Source: Brenneria sp. hezel4-2-4 (GTDB lineage Bacteria; Pseudomonadota; Gammaproteobacteria; Enterobacterales; Enterobacteriaceae). From it: 64,000 nucleotides of DNA. The notes beneath the pieces were generated by a model. The model was not told the DNA's origin, did no database searches, and worked only from the letters and a program-made list of their open reading frames with translations. The position numbers were made by a program, and so were the translations under genes. Shown here piece by piece: positions 1-8,462 of this stretch (the first letter of the stretch is position 1; each line of letters starts with the position of its first letter). The stretch covers positions 825,801-889,800 of the forward strand of contig NZ_JABJXS010000001.1 of assembly GCF_013155275.1 (NCBI RefSeq), read 5' to 3'.

Positions 1-532
1 CGGCGGGCGCGTCACCGTTGGCCATGTCACCAAGCTGGCGATTCTGGAACTGGATGCGCTGCGGGCGCTGGGTGCGGAACTTGCGTCGGCCGGAGTGCGG
101 GTCACCGCCCTGCCCGCCACCGATCTGTTTCTTACCGCGCGCGATCGTTTTGCGCTCAAACCGCGCGGTGTGGCGCCAGTGGACGAGTTGGATCGCCTGG
201 GCGTTGTTTGCTCGCTGTCCACCAACAATATCGCCAACCCGTTCACGCCGTTTGGCGATGCTTCGCTGGTGCGGCAGGCCAACCTGTTTGCCAACGTTCG
301 CCAACTCGGCACGCAGGCGGATTTGCTGCGCTGCCTGTCGTGGATCTCCAGCCAATCGGCGCGGCTGTTGCGACTGAGTCATTACGGACTAACGCCTGGC
401 TGCCAGGCGGACTTTGTGGTGTTCGACGTCGAACGGGCCGATCAGGTGGTGGCGGAGATTGCCCCGCCAAAGATGGGCTTTAAGCGCGGGCGCCAAACCT
501 TTAACCGCCCGCCAGCCCGGTTACTTCGCTAG
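1..532 (+). CDS. Amidohydrolase, cytosine-deaminase-like (C-terminal part)
   Basis: The reading frame is open from base 2 to the TAG at 530-532, so only the last 176 residues are present and the true start lies left of the window. The visible protein opens with GRVTVGHVTKLA, a motif around a metal-binding His in the amidohydrolase TIM barrel of the CodA/cytosine-deaminase type. It continues with PATDLFL, a CSLSTNNIANPF stretch corresponding to the catalytic Asp/Asn loop region, and ends with the small beta-domain (GCQADFVVFD) that closes such enzymes. These are metal-dependent deaminases or hydrolases of heterocycles. The substrate cannot be told from this fragment. Its 3' end overlaps the convergent GntR gene by 32 bases. 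The nearby carbamoylase-family gene and RidA would fit nitrogen-heterocycle salvage, which is inference. Confidence 0.75.
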   Translation, partial: GGRVTVGHVTKLAILELDALRALGAELASAGVRVTALPATDLFLTARDRFALKPRGVAPVDELDRLGVVCSLSTNNIANPFTPFGDASLVRQANLFANVRQLGTQADLLRCLSWISSQSARLLRLSHYGLTPGCQADFVVFDVERADQVVAEIAPPKMGFKRGRQTFNRPPARLLR

Positions 533-1226
533 CGCCGTCCAGCGCCTGGCGTAGCGTCATCGCGCCAGCCGCTGGATCGCTCAGATCCAACTCCAGCTCA
601 GCTTCCAGCTCGTTCAAGTGCGCCTGCATAATCTGCTGCGCCTCTGCAACCTTGCCGGCGGCTAACGCTTTTACAATGGCGCCGTGCTCCGCACATTGGC
701 AGGCAGGCGTATCGTTGCGCTGATACAGCGCCACAATCAGCGAACTGCGAACCATCAGGTTGGAAAGAATTTCCCCCAGCACCTTATTGCCGCTGATCTT
801 AGCCAGCAGCAGATGAAACGCGCTAAGCTCGCGCACAATGTCCCGGCGATCCTGGCGCTGCGCCGCGGTGCGCTCGGCCTGCTGTTGAGCGGCAATATCC
901 TCACCAAACAGGGCTATTCGCTCCGGCGTGATAGAGGCTACTATCGCGCTTTCGATGGCGCGGCGGGCGATAAAGATTTCGCGCGCTTCCCGCGCCTCCG
1001 GCTGGGCAACCATCGCGCCACGATTGGGTTCAATGGTGACAATGTGCAGCAACGCCAGGCGCTGAAGCGCAGCCTGCACATGGTTACGGTTGGCGTTGAG
1101 GGCATCGACAATCTGTGCTTCCACCAACCTGGCGCCGGGCTTTAGCCGGTGCTGAGCAATAGCAACCGACAGCGCCTCAACGATACGTTTTACTTCGCGC
1201 TGTTTCGCGGTGGCAACCTGACTCAT
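501..1226 (-). CDS. GntR-family (FCD/FadR subfamily) transcriptional regulator
   Basis: A 241-residue protein with an N-terminal winged helix-turn-helix (about residues 10-75, including LKPGARLVEAQIVDAL and the NRNHVQAALQRL recognition segment) followed by an all-helical FCD ligand domain with the expected AIESAIVAS and HLLLAKISGNKVLGEIL segments. I chose the ATG at 1226 because GAGG lies five bases upstream; an in-frame ATG at 1262 has only a poor ribosome site. FCD regulators are usually repressors released by a carboxylate or amino-acid-like metabolite. It is convergent with and overlaps the amidohydrolase, which is probably among its targets, although this is inferred only from position. 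Confidence 0.85.
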   Translation of the reverse strand: MSQVATAKQREVKRIVEALSVAIAQHRLKPGARLVEAQIVDALNANRNHVQAALQRLALLHIVTIEPNRGAMVAQPEAREAREIFIARRAIESAIVASITPERIALFGEDIAAQQQAERTAAQRQDRRDIVRELSAFHLLLAKISGNKVLGEILSNLMVRSSLIVALYQRNDTPACQCAEHGAIVKALAAGKVAEAQQIMQAHLNELEAELELDLSDPAAGAMTLRQALDGASEVTGLAGG

Positions 1227-1426
1227 CCTTACCTCAATCTGGCCTGAAATGGTCCCTATCATAACATCCTGATGCCCGGCAACAGAACGGCCTGCGCTTG
1301 AAAAGAACGGTGATAGTCACTGGGCCGATACGGGTGCCCGCACCAAACATATTCAAGCCTAAGATCGGCCGTGAAATTGAACCCATGCGCAAAAACCGCA
1401 CTCGACAAGCGGGAGAATATCAATAA

Positions 1427-1573
1427 AGCGAATTCGGAGAAGCCGTCACGCTCCGTTTGTCAGGCGTGCCCCACCGCGATTACCGTGAGAAAGAGGATGG
1501 CGTATTTCAGCTCGCCCCCATTGATTCGGCGCTCAAGCAAGGAGAAATCACCTTTCTGATCGGCGGCAATGGC
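1427..1573 (+). pseudogene. Relic of an ABC exporter ATPase domain (SyrD/PvdE-like)
   Basis: In frame with base 1427 the translation contains AVTLRLSGVPHRDYREKEDG and then VFQLAPIDSALKQGEITFLI followed by GGNG. This matches the start of the nucleotide-binding domain of cyclic-peptide/siderophore exporters of the SyrD/PvdE type, where the sequence should continue as GSGKTTL. Here it breaks off exactly inside the Walker A motif (GGNG then C-S-V-I-L). A TAA lies in frame just upstream at 1424-1426. Only about 49 codons of homology remain and no start, membrane domain or signature motif is present, so this is a degraded fragment rather than a gene. The family assignment is from memory of the motif. 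Confidence 0.6.
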
Positions 1574-1628
1574 TGTTCAGTAATATTGCCGCCCGCGATC
1601 GACCGAACGATAGCGGGCAACATCCGTT

Positions 1629-2507
1629 TTACTGTTTTTGTTGATGCTGAAAATGATAGACCACGGACAGATCGTCCGCGCCATAGCCGGCGTCAACCGC
1701 CTGGCGCCAGAGGGATGCCGTTTCCCGCAGGCAAGGCAGGGTCTGGCCGGCGGATACGGATGAGAGCGCCAGCCGAGCGTCTTTCAGCGCCCAGTTCAAC
1801 TGCATCTGCGGCGCATAACTTCCAGATTTAATCATCTCCATTTTCGCTTTTGCATAAGGCACGGCAAGCGGTCCTCCGTCCAGAACGGCCCACAAGTCAT
1901 CTTCCGAAAAGCCGAATTGGTCGGCCAATAACAGGCTTTCCGATAGCCCCTGCATCAACAGAATCAGCCAGGTATTTACCACCAGTTTCATGCGCGAGCC
2001 TCTACCGGCCTCGCCCAGCCAAAGCGTACCCTTGCCGATTGCGGCGAACACCGGTTCCGCATTTGCGGCCCGTTCTCTGTCGCCGCTGGCAAGGATCAAA
2101 ATCTGGGCATTTTCAGCAGGCGCCTTGGTGCCGGATACCGGCGCATCAATAAACGTAATATCCTGTCGATAATCGCCCAACGCTTGCGCGAGCTTGTCCG
2201 TCGACTCAACGCCGATGGTTCCCATCTGGCATAAAATGGCGCCAGACTTCAGGTGTTCGCGGATCTGCGCCACGATCGCTTCCGTCGTTTCAGCGTCCGT
2301 AAGCATGACGATAACGACATCGGCATTTTTTACTGCCTCAACGGGAGAATCGGATAATTTCAGCCCGTTGGCGACAAGGTCTTCTCCCCGCGCTTTGGTA
2401 CGGTTCCATGCCGTAACCACAAATTCTTTTTTCAGTAAATTAGATGCAAAAGCATGTCCCATTGCGCCAAGACCCAATACGGCGACGTCAGGCTTACGAA
2501 CCATCAT
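1629..2507 (-). CDS. NAD(P)-dependent beta-hydroxyacid-type dehydrogenase
   Basis: A 292-residue protein of the 3-hydroxyisobutyrate dehydrogenase/6-phosphogluconate dehydrogenase-like family. It shows the Rossmann dinucleotide loop VLGLGAMGHAFA near the N-terminus, the substrate-binding DAPVSGTKAPAE motif around residue 120, and the catalytic-lysine helix GRGSRMKLVVN near residue 170, then the all-helical C-terminal domain. The family interconverts beta-hydroxyacids and semialdehydes, or reduces imines; which one is unknown here. It is the last gene of a minus-strand run with RidA and a polar amino-acid ABC transporter, so it probably acts on a product derived from the imported compound. Confidence 0.82.
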   Translation of the reverse strand: MMVRKPDVAVLGLGAMGHAFASNLLKKEFVVTAWNRTKARGEDLVANGLKLSDSPVEAVKNADVVIVMLTDAETTEAIVAQIREHLKSGAILCQMGTIGVESTDKLAQALGDYRQDITFIDAPVSGTKAPAENAQILILASGDRERAANAEPVFAAIGKGTLWLGEAGRGSRMKLVVNTWLILLMQGLSESLLLADQFGFSEDDLWAVLDGGPLAVPYAKAKMEMIKSGSYAPQMQLNWALKDARLALSSVSAGQTLPCLRETASLWRQAVDAGYGADDLSVVYHFQHQQKQ

Positions 2508-2569
2508 TCATTCCTCAATTTAACTAAGATCTGTACCCTGTTGCGCTGGCAAGATAACAAGAATAGGGA

Positions 2570-2929
2570 TTAGGCTTTTTTCAGGCAGGTAACCTGTACT
2601 TCGATCTGAAAAAGCGGATTAGGCAGACGGGTTTCGACACAAACGCGCGCCGGAGCATGGCCCGCCGGCACCCATTTATCCCAAACGCCGTTCATTTCAT
2701 CGAACCGGGTAATATCCGTCAGCCAAATATTGGCGGCAATAAGGTCGGTTTTAACGCATCCCGCCTGTTTTAATAATCCTTCAATCTTGTCCAGTACGCT
2801 TTGCGTTTGAATCGCCACGCTATCGGATAAGTCATCGGCCACCTGGCCGGAAATAACAACAATACTATCGGTAGCCTTATACTCCACAGTCGTGCTCATG
2901 CGGGCGTTGGTATTGTAACGAGTGATCAT
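2570..2929 (-). CDS. RidA (YjgF/UK114) family protein
   Basis: A 119-residue protein when begun at the ATG at 2929 (MITRYN), which gives the usual family length; an upstream in-frame start would add 18 basic residues not seen in RidA proteins. VVISGQVADD, the central LLKQAGC helix and the C-terminal ETRLPNPLFQIEVQVTC segment are present, the last carrying the conserved Arg and Glu that bind the carboxylate of 2-aminoacrylate-type enamines in RidA. Such proteins speed hydrolysis of reactive enamines/imines to ketoacids. It sits between the binding protein and the dehydrogenase genes, so it probably removes an imine intermediate of the same pathway. Confidence 0.85.
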   Translation of the reverse strand: MITRYNTNARMSTTVEYKATDSIVVISGQVADDLSDSVAIQTQSVLDKIEGLLKQAGCVKTDLIAANIWLTDITRFDEMNGVWDKWVPAGHAPARVCVETRLPNPLFQIEVQVTCLKKA

Positions 2930-3042
2930 GGGATATTTCCGTTTTAATGAATAGGGGTATTTAAACAGCGAATGACGCCGCAATTAACCCCCGGCGCCAA
3001 TATCATCTATTCGCGATACGGGGGTCAGTTGCGCATCACGGC

Positions 3043-3819
3043 TTATTCCGCGCCGAGGTCGGCCGGCTTGCCAAGATATTTTTGGCTTAGCGCATCCAGC
3101 TTGCCATTCTCAATACTGGTCTTGATAAAGGCATTAAGCCAATCGGCCAAACCGGTTTCACCCTGTTGCACCGCCATATGCGCCGGACTGTTGCGAATGC
3201 GGAACTTGGGATCCAACTCCGCCTGCGGCGACTGCTTTGCCATCGCGGCGATCTGGGTATCCGTCGAGGCGATGAGGTCGGCCTGTCCGGTTAAATAAGC
3301 GGTAACCGATGTCGAATCGTCTTCGGTGCGCATAATTTTCGCATTGGGATTAGACGCGCTGAGCGCCAGGTCAGGCGTGGAGCCGCGAGAAACCGCCACC
3401 ACATACTTTCCAAGCTCATCGGCATTGCCGACCTGAATTTTCTTCGGCCCCCATATACCGATGTAGGTATTGACATAGGGGTCGGTGAATAACACCTGCT
3501 TGGTTCGTTCCGGCGTTTTTCCCAGATTGGAAATAATAATATCGACTTTACCGGTGAGCAGATAAGGTACGCGGTTGGGCGCGGTAACCTGCTGCAACTG
3601 GAGCTTAACGCCCAGCGCCTCGGCGACCATCTTGCCCATTTCAATATCCAATCCCGTTGGATTACGCGCCTCATCCTGATAGCCAAATGGCGGCGTATCA
3701 AGCGAGGTGCCGATCCGCACCACGCCGGAGGAACGTATATCATCCAGTTTATCGGCATACGCGCTCACCGATCCCAGGGCCAACATAACGACAGAAAGCA
3801 ATGCAATAGAGTTACGCAT
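3043..3819 (-). CDS. Polar amino-acid-type ABC transporter, periplasmic binding protein
   Basis: A 258-residue family-3 solute-binding protein. The first 22 residues form a classical signal peptide cut after SVSAYA. The mature part starts with the family signature DIRSSGVVRIGTSLDTPPFG, followed by GLDIEMGKMVAEALGV and the hinge segment VDIIISNLGKTPERTKQVLF. GGAG lies upstream of the ATG. It would capture its ligand in the periplasm and deliver it to the two permeases encoded upstream. The ligand is not predictable from the sequence; a carbamoylated or cyclic amino-acid derivative is suggested by the adjacent carbamoylase gene. Confidence 0.88.
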   Translation of the reverse strand: MRNSIALLSVVMLALGSVSAYADKLDDIRSSGVVRIGTSLDTPPFGYQDEARNPTGLDIEMGKMVAEALGVKLQLQQVTAPNRVPYLLTGKVDIIISNLGKTPERTKQVLFTDPYVNTYIGIWGPKKIQVGNADELGKYVVAVSRGSTPDLALSASNPNAKIMRTEDDSTSVTAYLTGQADLIASTDTQIAAMAKQSPQAELDPKFRIRNSPAHMAVQQGETGLADWLNAFIKTSIENGKLDALSQKYLGKPADLGAE

Positions 3820-3838
3820 TTAGTGATCTCCACATTTT

Positions 3839-4570
3839 TTAATGTAAAACAGCATCAAGAAAGAATTTCAATTCAGCGGTGGCGGGATTTGACAGCGTTG
3901 CGGCCGCCGGCCCCTGCTCCCTGATTTTCCCCTGGTGCATAAACACCACCCTTGAACCAAAGCGCCGTGCAAAACCGATTTCATGCGTCACCAGGATCAT
4001 GGTCATGCCGTCCTGGGCAACGCTTTCCAGCACCTTCAGCACTTCGCCCGTCAGTTCCGGATCGAGGGCTGAAGTCACCTCATCAAACAACATCACCTTG
4101 GGCCGCATCGCCAACGACCGCGCAATCGCTACCCGCTGCTTCTGCCCGCCGGATAAATTATGCGGAAACGCATCCAGCTTATTTTCGAGGCCGACGCGCT
4201 TTAACACATCGTGCGCCAGTTCACGCGCCTCCGCCGGCGACTGGTGGAGAACAATACGCGGCGCCAGCGTGATGTTATCCGCCACCGAAAGATGCGGGAA
4301 AAGATTGTAGTGTTGAAAAACGATGCCCACGTCCTGGCGTAAAAGCCGCAGATTGCAGTGCGGATCGTTAACGCGCGTGCCGTTGACAATCACATGCCCG
4401 CCCTGCACGGACTCAAGTCCGTTAATACAGCGCAGCAACGTACTTTTGCCAGAGCCAGAGCGACCTAAAATGGTCACTACGTCACCTTTTTCTACGGATA
4501 ACGAGACATCATCCAATACGGTATTGGTGCCAAACCGCTTAATAATGTTTTGCAGATCAACGATAGGCAT
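3839..4570 (-). CDS. Polar amino-acid-type ABC transporter, ATPase subunit (GlnQ-like)
   Basis: A 243-residue cytoplasmic ATPase. Walker A is GRSGSGKST at about residue 35, the Q-loop lies in DVGIVFQHYNLFPH, the signature is LSGGQKQR, and Walker B is VMLFDEVTSALDP, where the usual Pro of DEPTSALDP is Val. The switch His is in LVTHEIGF. Length and motifs are normal for the GlnQ/HisP class. It overlaps the 3' end of the upstream permease gene by 14 bases, and the binding-protein gene follows 19 bases later, so these are co-transcribed and probably translationally coupled. Confidence 0.92.
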   Translation of the reverse strand: MPIVDLQNIIKRFGTNTVLDDVSLSVEKGDVVTILGRSGSGKSTLLRCINGLESVQGGHVIVNGTRVNDPHCNLRLLRQDVGIVFQHYNLFPHLSVADNITLAPRIVLHQSPAEARELAHDVLKRVGLENKLDAFPHNLSGGQKQRVAIARSLAMRPKVMLFDEVTSALDPELTGEVLKVLESVAQDGMTMILVTHEIGFARRFGSRVVFMHQGKIREQGPAAATLSNPATAELKFFLDAVLH

Positions 4571-5207
4571 TTAGCTTCCGCTCGTATGAACGGCTCCATT
4601 GGGTAAGAGGAAAACACAGGGCAAAATAGAGCACGGCGACGGTCAGATAGACGGCGAACGGACTGTAGGTCGCCGCGGTGGTAAGTTGCCCCTGACGAGT
4701 GAGTTCAATAAGCCCGATGATTGAGGCCAGCGAAGTGTTTTTTATCAGCTGAACCAGAAATCCCACCGTCGGTGGAATAGCGATACGTATCGATTGTGGA
4801 ATAATCACGTGACGCAGTTGCTCTGAGTAAGAAAGCCCCAGACAGGCGCCGGCTTCCCATTGCGTTTTGGTGATGGATTCCAACGCGCCCCGCCATACTT
4901 CTCCCAGATAGGCGCCGCCGTAAATGGCGAAGCTTAACGCCGCGGCCAGCCACGGATTAATATTGACGCCGAGCGCCGCCATGCCGAAATAGAGCAAGAA
5001 CAGCCATGCCAGTAAAGGGATCCCCTGTACGATCTGGACATAGATAATCCCAATCCAGCGCAACGGTCTGAACGGCGCCATTCTGAGCAATGCCGTAACA
5101 ATGCCAACCACGGCGGAACCGGAAAAAGCCATGATGGCCAACAATAGGGTCCATCGTATCGACGCGATAAGATAGAGAATATCGATGTAGCTAAAACCAC
5201 GGATCAT
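4557..5207 (-). CDS. Polar amino-acid-type ABC transporter, permease 2
   Basis: A 216-residue inner-membrane protein of the HisM/GlnP class, with about five hydrophobic helices and the cytoplasmic coupling (EAA) loop WEAGACLGLSYSEQLRHVII at about residues 135-155, followed by PQSIRIAIPP. Its ATG overlaps the stop of permease 1 (ATGA), and its own end overlaps the ATPase gene. It forms a heterodimer with permease 1 in the standard family arrangement. Confidence 0.9.
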   Translation of the reverse strand: MIRGFSYIDILYLIASIRWTLLLAIMAFSGSAVVGIVTALLRMAPFRPLRWIGIIYVQIVQGIPLLAWLFLLYFGMAALGVNINPWLAAALSFAIYGGAYLGEVWRGALESITKTQWEAGACLGLSYSEQLRHVIIPQSIRIAIPPTVGFLVQLIKNTSLASIIGLIELTRQGQLTTAATYSPFAVYLTVAVLYFALCFPLTQWSRSYERKLNAYR

Positions 5208-5869
5208 GTGCGTCTCCCGAAGGTAAAGCGATAAGTCAGGCTGAAAACGATGCGCAGAATTAAAGAAAGCGAGAGATAAAGTGCAGCGATAAGGATATAA
5301 ATCTCAAAATCGCGGAAGGTTCGGCTCTGAACCAGTGAGCCGACATAAAATAGATCGGGAACCGCGATTTGCGACACCACGGCAGTGGCCAGAATGAAGA
5401 AAATAAACTGGCTCGCCAGCGCAGGCACCATATTTTTCAGGGCGGGAAACAGCACGATATGGCGAAATATCTGGAAACCTGACAACCCCAGCGATGCACC
5501 GGCTTCAATATTCTCTTCCGGCACCGACTGAAACCCGGCGCGCATGATTTCGGTCAGGTAGGCGCCGAGATTGACGATAAAGGCGATAATGGCGGCCGTC
5601 ATCCCGTCAAATCGAATGCCTATCTGCGGCAGACCGAAAAATATCAAAAACAGCTGCACCAGCAGGGGCGTGTTTCTGATGACTTCCACATAACCGGTAA
5701 TGCAGCGCTGAAGCCAAACCGGCCCGTAGACGCATCCGGCGGCGCCTAGAATTCCGACCGCCAATCCGCCGATAAAGGAAGCGCTTGATAACGTCAGCGT
5801 AACCAGAATTCCGTCAAGGAACATTCTCCATGCGGCAAAAACATCCTCAAATTGAAGCTCAAGGATCAT
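5204..5869 (-). CDS. Polar amino-acid-type ABC transporter, permease 1
   Basis: A 221-residue permease when begun at the ATG at 5869, which has a strong GGGGAAG ribosome site. An in-frame start 30 codons earlier lacks one and runs through the promoter palindromes, so it is rejected. Membrane helices are followed by the coupling loop IEAGASLGLSGFQIFRHIVL with the conserved EAA-like Gly, then PALKNMVPAL. It is the first gene of the transporter operon; the regulatory palindrome lies about 65 bases upstream of its start. Confidence 0.88.
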   Translation of the reverse strand: MILELQFEDVFAAWRMFLDGILVTLTLSSASFIGGLAVGILGAAGCVYGPVWLQRCITGYVEVIRNTPLLVQLFLIFFGLPQIGIRFDGMTAAIIAFIVNLGAYLTEIMRAGFQSVPEENIEAGASLGLSGFQIFRHIVLFPALKNMVPALASQFIFFILATAVVSQIAVPDLFYVGSLVQSRTFRDFEIYILIAALYLSLSLILRIVFSLTYRFTFGRRT

Positions 5870-5915
5870 AACTTCCCCCTCTTCCCCGGTGTCAAAGCTG
5901 ACAATCAATCTAACT

Positions 5916-5944
5916 GCAATAATACATGTAATATTGCGTGCAAT
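5916..5944. promoter_or_regulatory. Candidate GntR operator in front of the transporter operon
   Basis: ATTGCGTGCAAT at 5933-5944 is a perfect inverted repeat (ATTGC, two bases, GCAAT). It overlaps a second, imperfect 22-base palindrome at 5916-5937 centred on TACATGTA. FCD-type GntR regulators bind short A/T-ended palindromes of this shape. The same 12-base palindrome occurs before the amidase gene, which supports a shared regulator; this is inference. Confidence 0.6.
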
Positions 5945-6186
5945 TAATTTAAGCAACACTCATGCCAACATAAATCCCTTTATACGTTGCGGTGTGCAAA
6001 ATAAATTGTGGTTAAATTAGCCGTAATCCGTTGTGTTTAGCGAGATTTCCGGCTCCTTGCGCGTTAGCGCCTGATGCTAAGCGACCATGAATGATCCGTC
6101 ATAAGCGCTATAAATGTGCAACCACGGTGATATTGCTCCTTTATAGGGCATGGTGTTGAAGCAACGCGATTACCCGACCAAGTTGA

Positions 6187-7392
6187 TTATGAAAGAAAAC
6201 GACTAACCCCTTGAGCCAGCACTTCAATTCCCAGAATCAGATCGGCGTCCGCGGTATCTTCCGTCCAGTGGTGACTGACGCCGCCAATCGACGGGACAAA
6301 CAGCATGGCGACGGGCAGCTTTTTGGCAATCATTTTGGCGTCATGGCCGGCGCCGCTGGGCATCACCTGCCAGGCCGTTGGGGCGAGTTCGGTTGAGGCG
6401 GCTTCAAGGCACGACATCATGTCGCTATCACAGATAACCGGCATCGATTTCGTCGTGGAAATTAAGGTCGCCTTGCAGCGATCGCGCCGGTTACTTTCCT
6501 GCACGACGCTTCTGAGCGTCTGCTCCATACGTTCAAGCACGGCTGCGGAAATATCGCGGAACTCAAGGAAAATCTCCGCCCGTCCCGGGATAACGGCAGA
6601 CGGCGCGCCCGGATCGAGAGTGATATTACACGTGGTCCAGGTACTGTATTCGCTGCAAACGGTGGGAAAAAGCCGATCGAGATCGCTGAGCAGCCGCACT
6701 GCGGCAAGGCCCGCATCGCGTCGTTCACTCATCCGCGTCCCGCCGGCATGATCCTGCTGGCCTTCAATGACGATGCGCCAGGTCCAGATACCGACAATGC
6801 CGCTCACCACGCCGAGGCGAAGACCGGCATTTTCCAACTGGGTTCCCTGCTCAATATGCATTTCGAAAAAACCCCGGTAACGCTCCGGATCGATCTGGAG
6901 GCGAGGAATACCCGCAAGCCCGGCGGCTTCCAGCGCCGAACGCAGCGGAGGGCCATTATGACGGCCGCGGCTTTGGTCGATCTCCTCTTCAGTCAATGCC
7001 CCGACGATGCTGCGGCTTCCCAGATAACCGCCGGAAAAATGCCCCTCTTCATCGGCGAATGCGCAAACGTCGACGGCGAAACCCGCGCGTGCCAACGCCA
7101 CGCCGGCAACGACGCCAAGCGCGCCATCAAGCCAGCCCGCTTCTATCTGACTTTCAATATGGCTGCCGACCAAGACTTTTGGCCCCGGTTTGTTCGTCCG
7201 TCCGAATACATTGCCAATGCCATCCATTGTGGCCTCAAGACCGACATCCGTCATACGCCGCATCAGCCAGCGACGGCTCTCCATATCGGCGGCGCTGTAG
7301 GTGGGACGACTCACGCCGGTTTTATAGGCGCCAATTTTTCGTAGCTCATAAAGATCGTTAAGGAATAACTCGCTATCCACTTTGTTGCTCAT
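6187..7392 (-). CDS. M20-family hydantoinase/carbamoylase-type amidase
   Basis: A 401-residue zinc-type amidohydrolase of the N-carbamoyl-L-amino-acid hydrolase/allantoate amidohydrolase/beta-ureidopropionase group. Metal-site motifs run in order: GSHIESQ (His; the usual Asp-Ser appears as Glu-Ser), WLDGALGV (bridging Asp), FADEEGHFSGG (Glu pair), MHIEQGTQLE (His) and the C-terminal GVSHHWTEDT (His). The lid-domain QDHAGGTRM and GAGHDAKM motifs of this subfamily are also present. It would release ammonia and CO2 from a carbamoylated or ureido compound in the cytoplasm. GGGGAAAG precedes the ATG. It lies between the transporter operon and a divergent GntR gene and shares their operator-like palindrome, so it probably hydrolyses the imported substrate. 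Confidence 0.85.
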   Translation of the reverse strand: MSNKVDSELFLNDLYELRKIGAYKTGVSRPTYSAADMESRRWLMRRMTDVGLEATMDGIGNVFGRTNKPGPKVLVGSHIESQIEAGWLDGALGVVAGVALARAGFAVDVCAFADEEGHFSGGYLGSRSIVGALTEEEIDQSRGRHNGPPLRSALEAAGLAGIPRLQIDPERYRGFFEMHIEQGTQLENAGLRLGVVSGIVGIWTWRIVIEGQQDHAGGTRMSERRDAGLAAVRLLSDLDRLFPTVCSEYSTWTTCNITLDPGAPSAVIPGRAEIFLEFRDISAAVLERMEQTLRSVVQESNRRDRCKATLISTTKSMPVICDSDMMSCLEAASTELAPTAWQVMPSGAGHDAKMIAKKLPVAMLFVPSIGGVSHHWTEDTADADLILGIEVLAQGVSRFLS

Positions 7393-7442
7393 TTTCTTTC
7401 CCCTGACGCTGCATAGTAGAAACAGGCATTTTTACATGCACA

Positions 7443-7454
7443 ATTGCACGCAAT
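7443..7454. promoter_or_regulatory. Candidate GntR operator between the amidase and regulator genes
   Basis: ATTGCACGCAAT is an inverted repeat of ATTGC/GCAAT with a two-base centre, and is the reverse complement of the copy at 5933-5944. It lies about 50 bases before the amidase start and 190 bases before the divergent GntR gene, so it could control both. Confidence 0.6.
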
Positions 7455-7642
7455 AAAACAAGCACAAAATATGCCAACATTTGCAACAGGATGAATGACC
7501 AGTAAGGAAAGAATCGCGCGTGCGGTGCAATAAAGATTTTTGTTGCTGGCCCCGGCATAAAACTGTTATTCATTCATATTATGATTGAATAGAGTTGAAT
7601 CGCTGGTTATCTGAAAGTTAAAACACATAGACGTGGGAAGAC

Positions 7643-8344
7643 ATGACTGGACAGAGTAATAACGACAGGATCCGGGGGAAACATCCCAGTGAAGACCTGA
7701 TTTATAATCACCTGATTAACGCAATTATCGACAAAAAACTGCGCCCCGGACATCACCTCAATGAGGTTAAGCTTGCTGAAAGCTATAATATTCCTCGCTC
7801 CAGAGTAAGGCGCGTACTCGAACGCCTGCGCGAGGAGGATATTGTCGAATTCAAGCTACATCAGGGGGTGTTTATTGCGCGGCCTACCGTGGCTGATGCG
7901 AAACATGTCTTCGAAGCCCGTCGAAAGCTGGAATACATTATGATCCAACTTGTCTGCGAGCGTGTGCAACCTGCCGATATCGTGGAGCTGCGCGCCCTGC
8001 TTGAACGTGAAAAAACCGCCTTTGACGCACGCCGCAATGACGTCAACCGTATCACCGCCGAGTTCCATTTCACCCTGGCCCGCATCGTCGGCAATCCGGT
8101 CATTGAACGAATGGTTTATCTGATAATACAGCGCTGCATCCTGGTTCAGTCAATGTATGAACCGAAAACCGACATCCTCTGTATGACGGATGAACATGCC
8201 GGTTTGGTCGACAGTATCGCCAACAAAGATGTAACCGGTGCTATCCGTAAAATGGAGCATCATATCGAGCACATCATTTCCAATCTCGATCTGAGCGAAA
8301 CGCGTCACGCCGAAGCGGATATTTACGATTTATTCCTGCCTTAA
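7643..8344 (+). CDS. GntR-family (FCD) transcriptional regulator
   Basis: A 233-residue regulator. The winged helix-turn-helix spans about residues 15-80, with SEDLIYNHLINAI, KLRPGHHLNEVKLAE and the recognition segment NIPRSRVRRVLERL. The FCD effector domain follows, with ARRKLEYIMIQL and FHFTLARIVGNPVIERMVYL. GGGAAG precedes the ATG. It is transcribed away from the amidase gene, the classic layout of a local regulator, and is the best candidate to bind the ATTGC-N2-GCAAT palindromes. It differs clearly from the other GntR protein near the left edge. Confidence 0.87.
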   Translation: MTGQSNNDRIRGKHPSEDLIYNHLINAIIDKKLRPGHHLNEVKLAESYNIPRSRVRRVLERLREEDIVEFKLHQGVFIARPTVADAKHVFEARRKLEYIMIQLVCERVQPADIVELRALLEREKTAFDARRNDVNRITAEFHFTLARIVGNPVIERMVYLIIQRCILVQSMYEPKTDILCMTDEHAGLVDSIANKDVTGAIRKMEHHIEHIISNLDLSETRHAEADIYDLFLP

Positions 8345-8462
8345 TGGTTCCCCGACTCATCAGGACTTCCGATTTCGGCGGTCTGATTGTCACATGGAAA
8401 CCGGGAGCCTCAACGCGCCGCTGGCCTGACAGCGCAGAGACAACGGCGAATGAAAGGTGAAT

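Noticed and set aside
1457..1831. A 124-codon + strand frame as an intact gene
   Set aside because: Only its first part resembles an ABC ATPase; the rest is antisense to the dehydrogenase gene, so it is treated as a relic.
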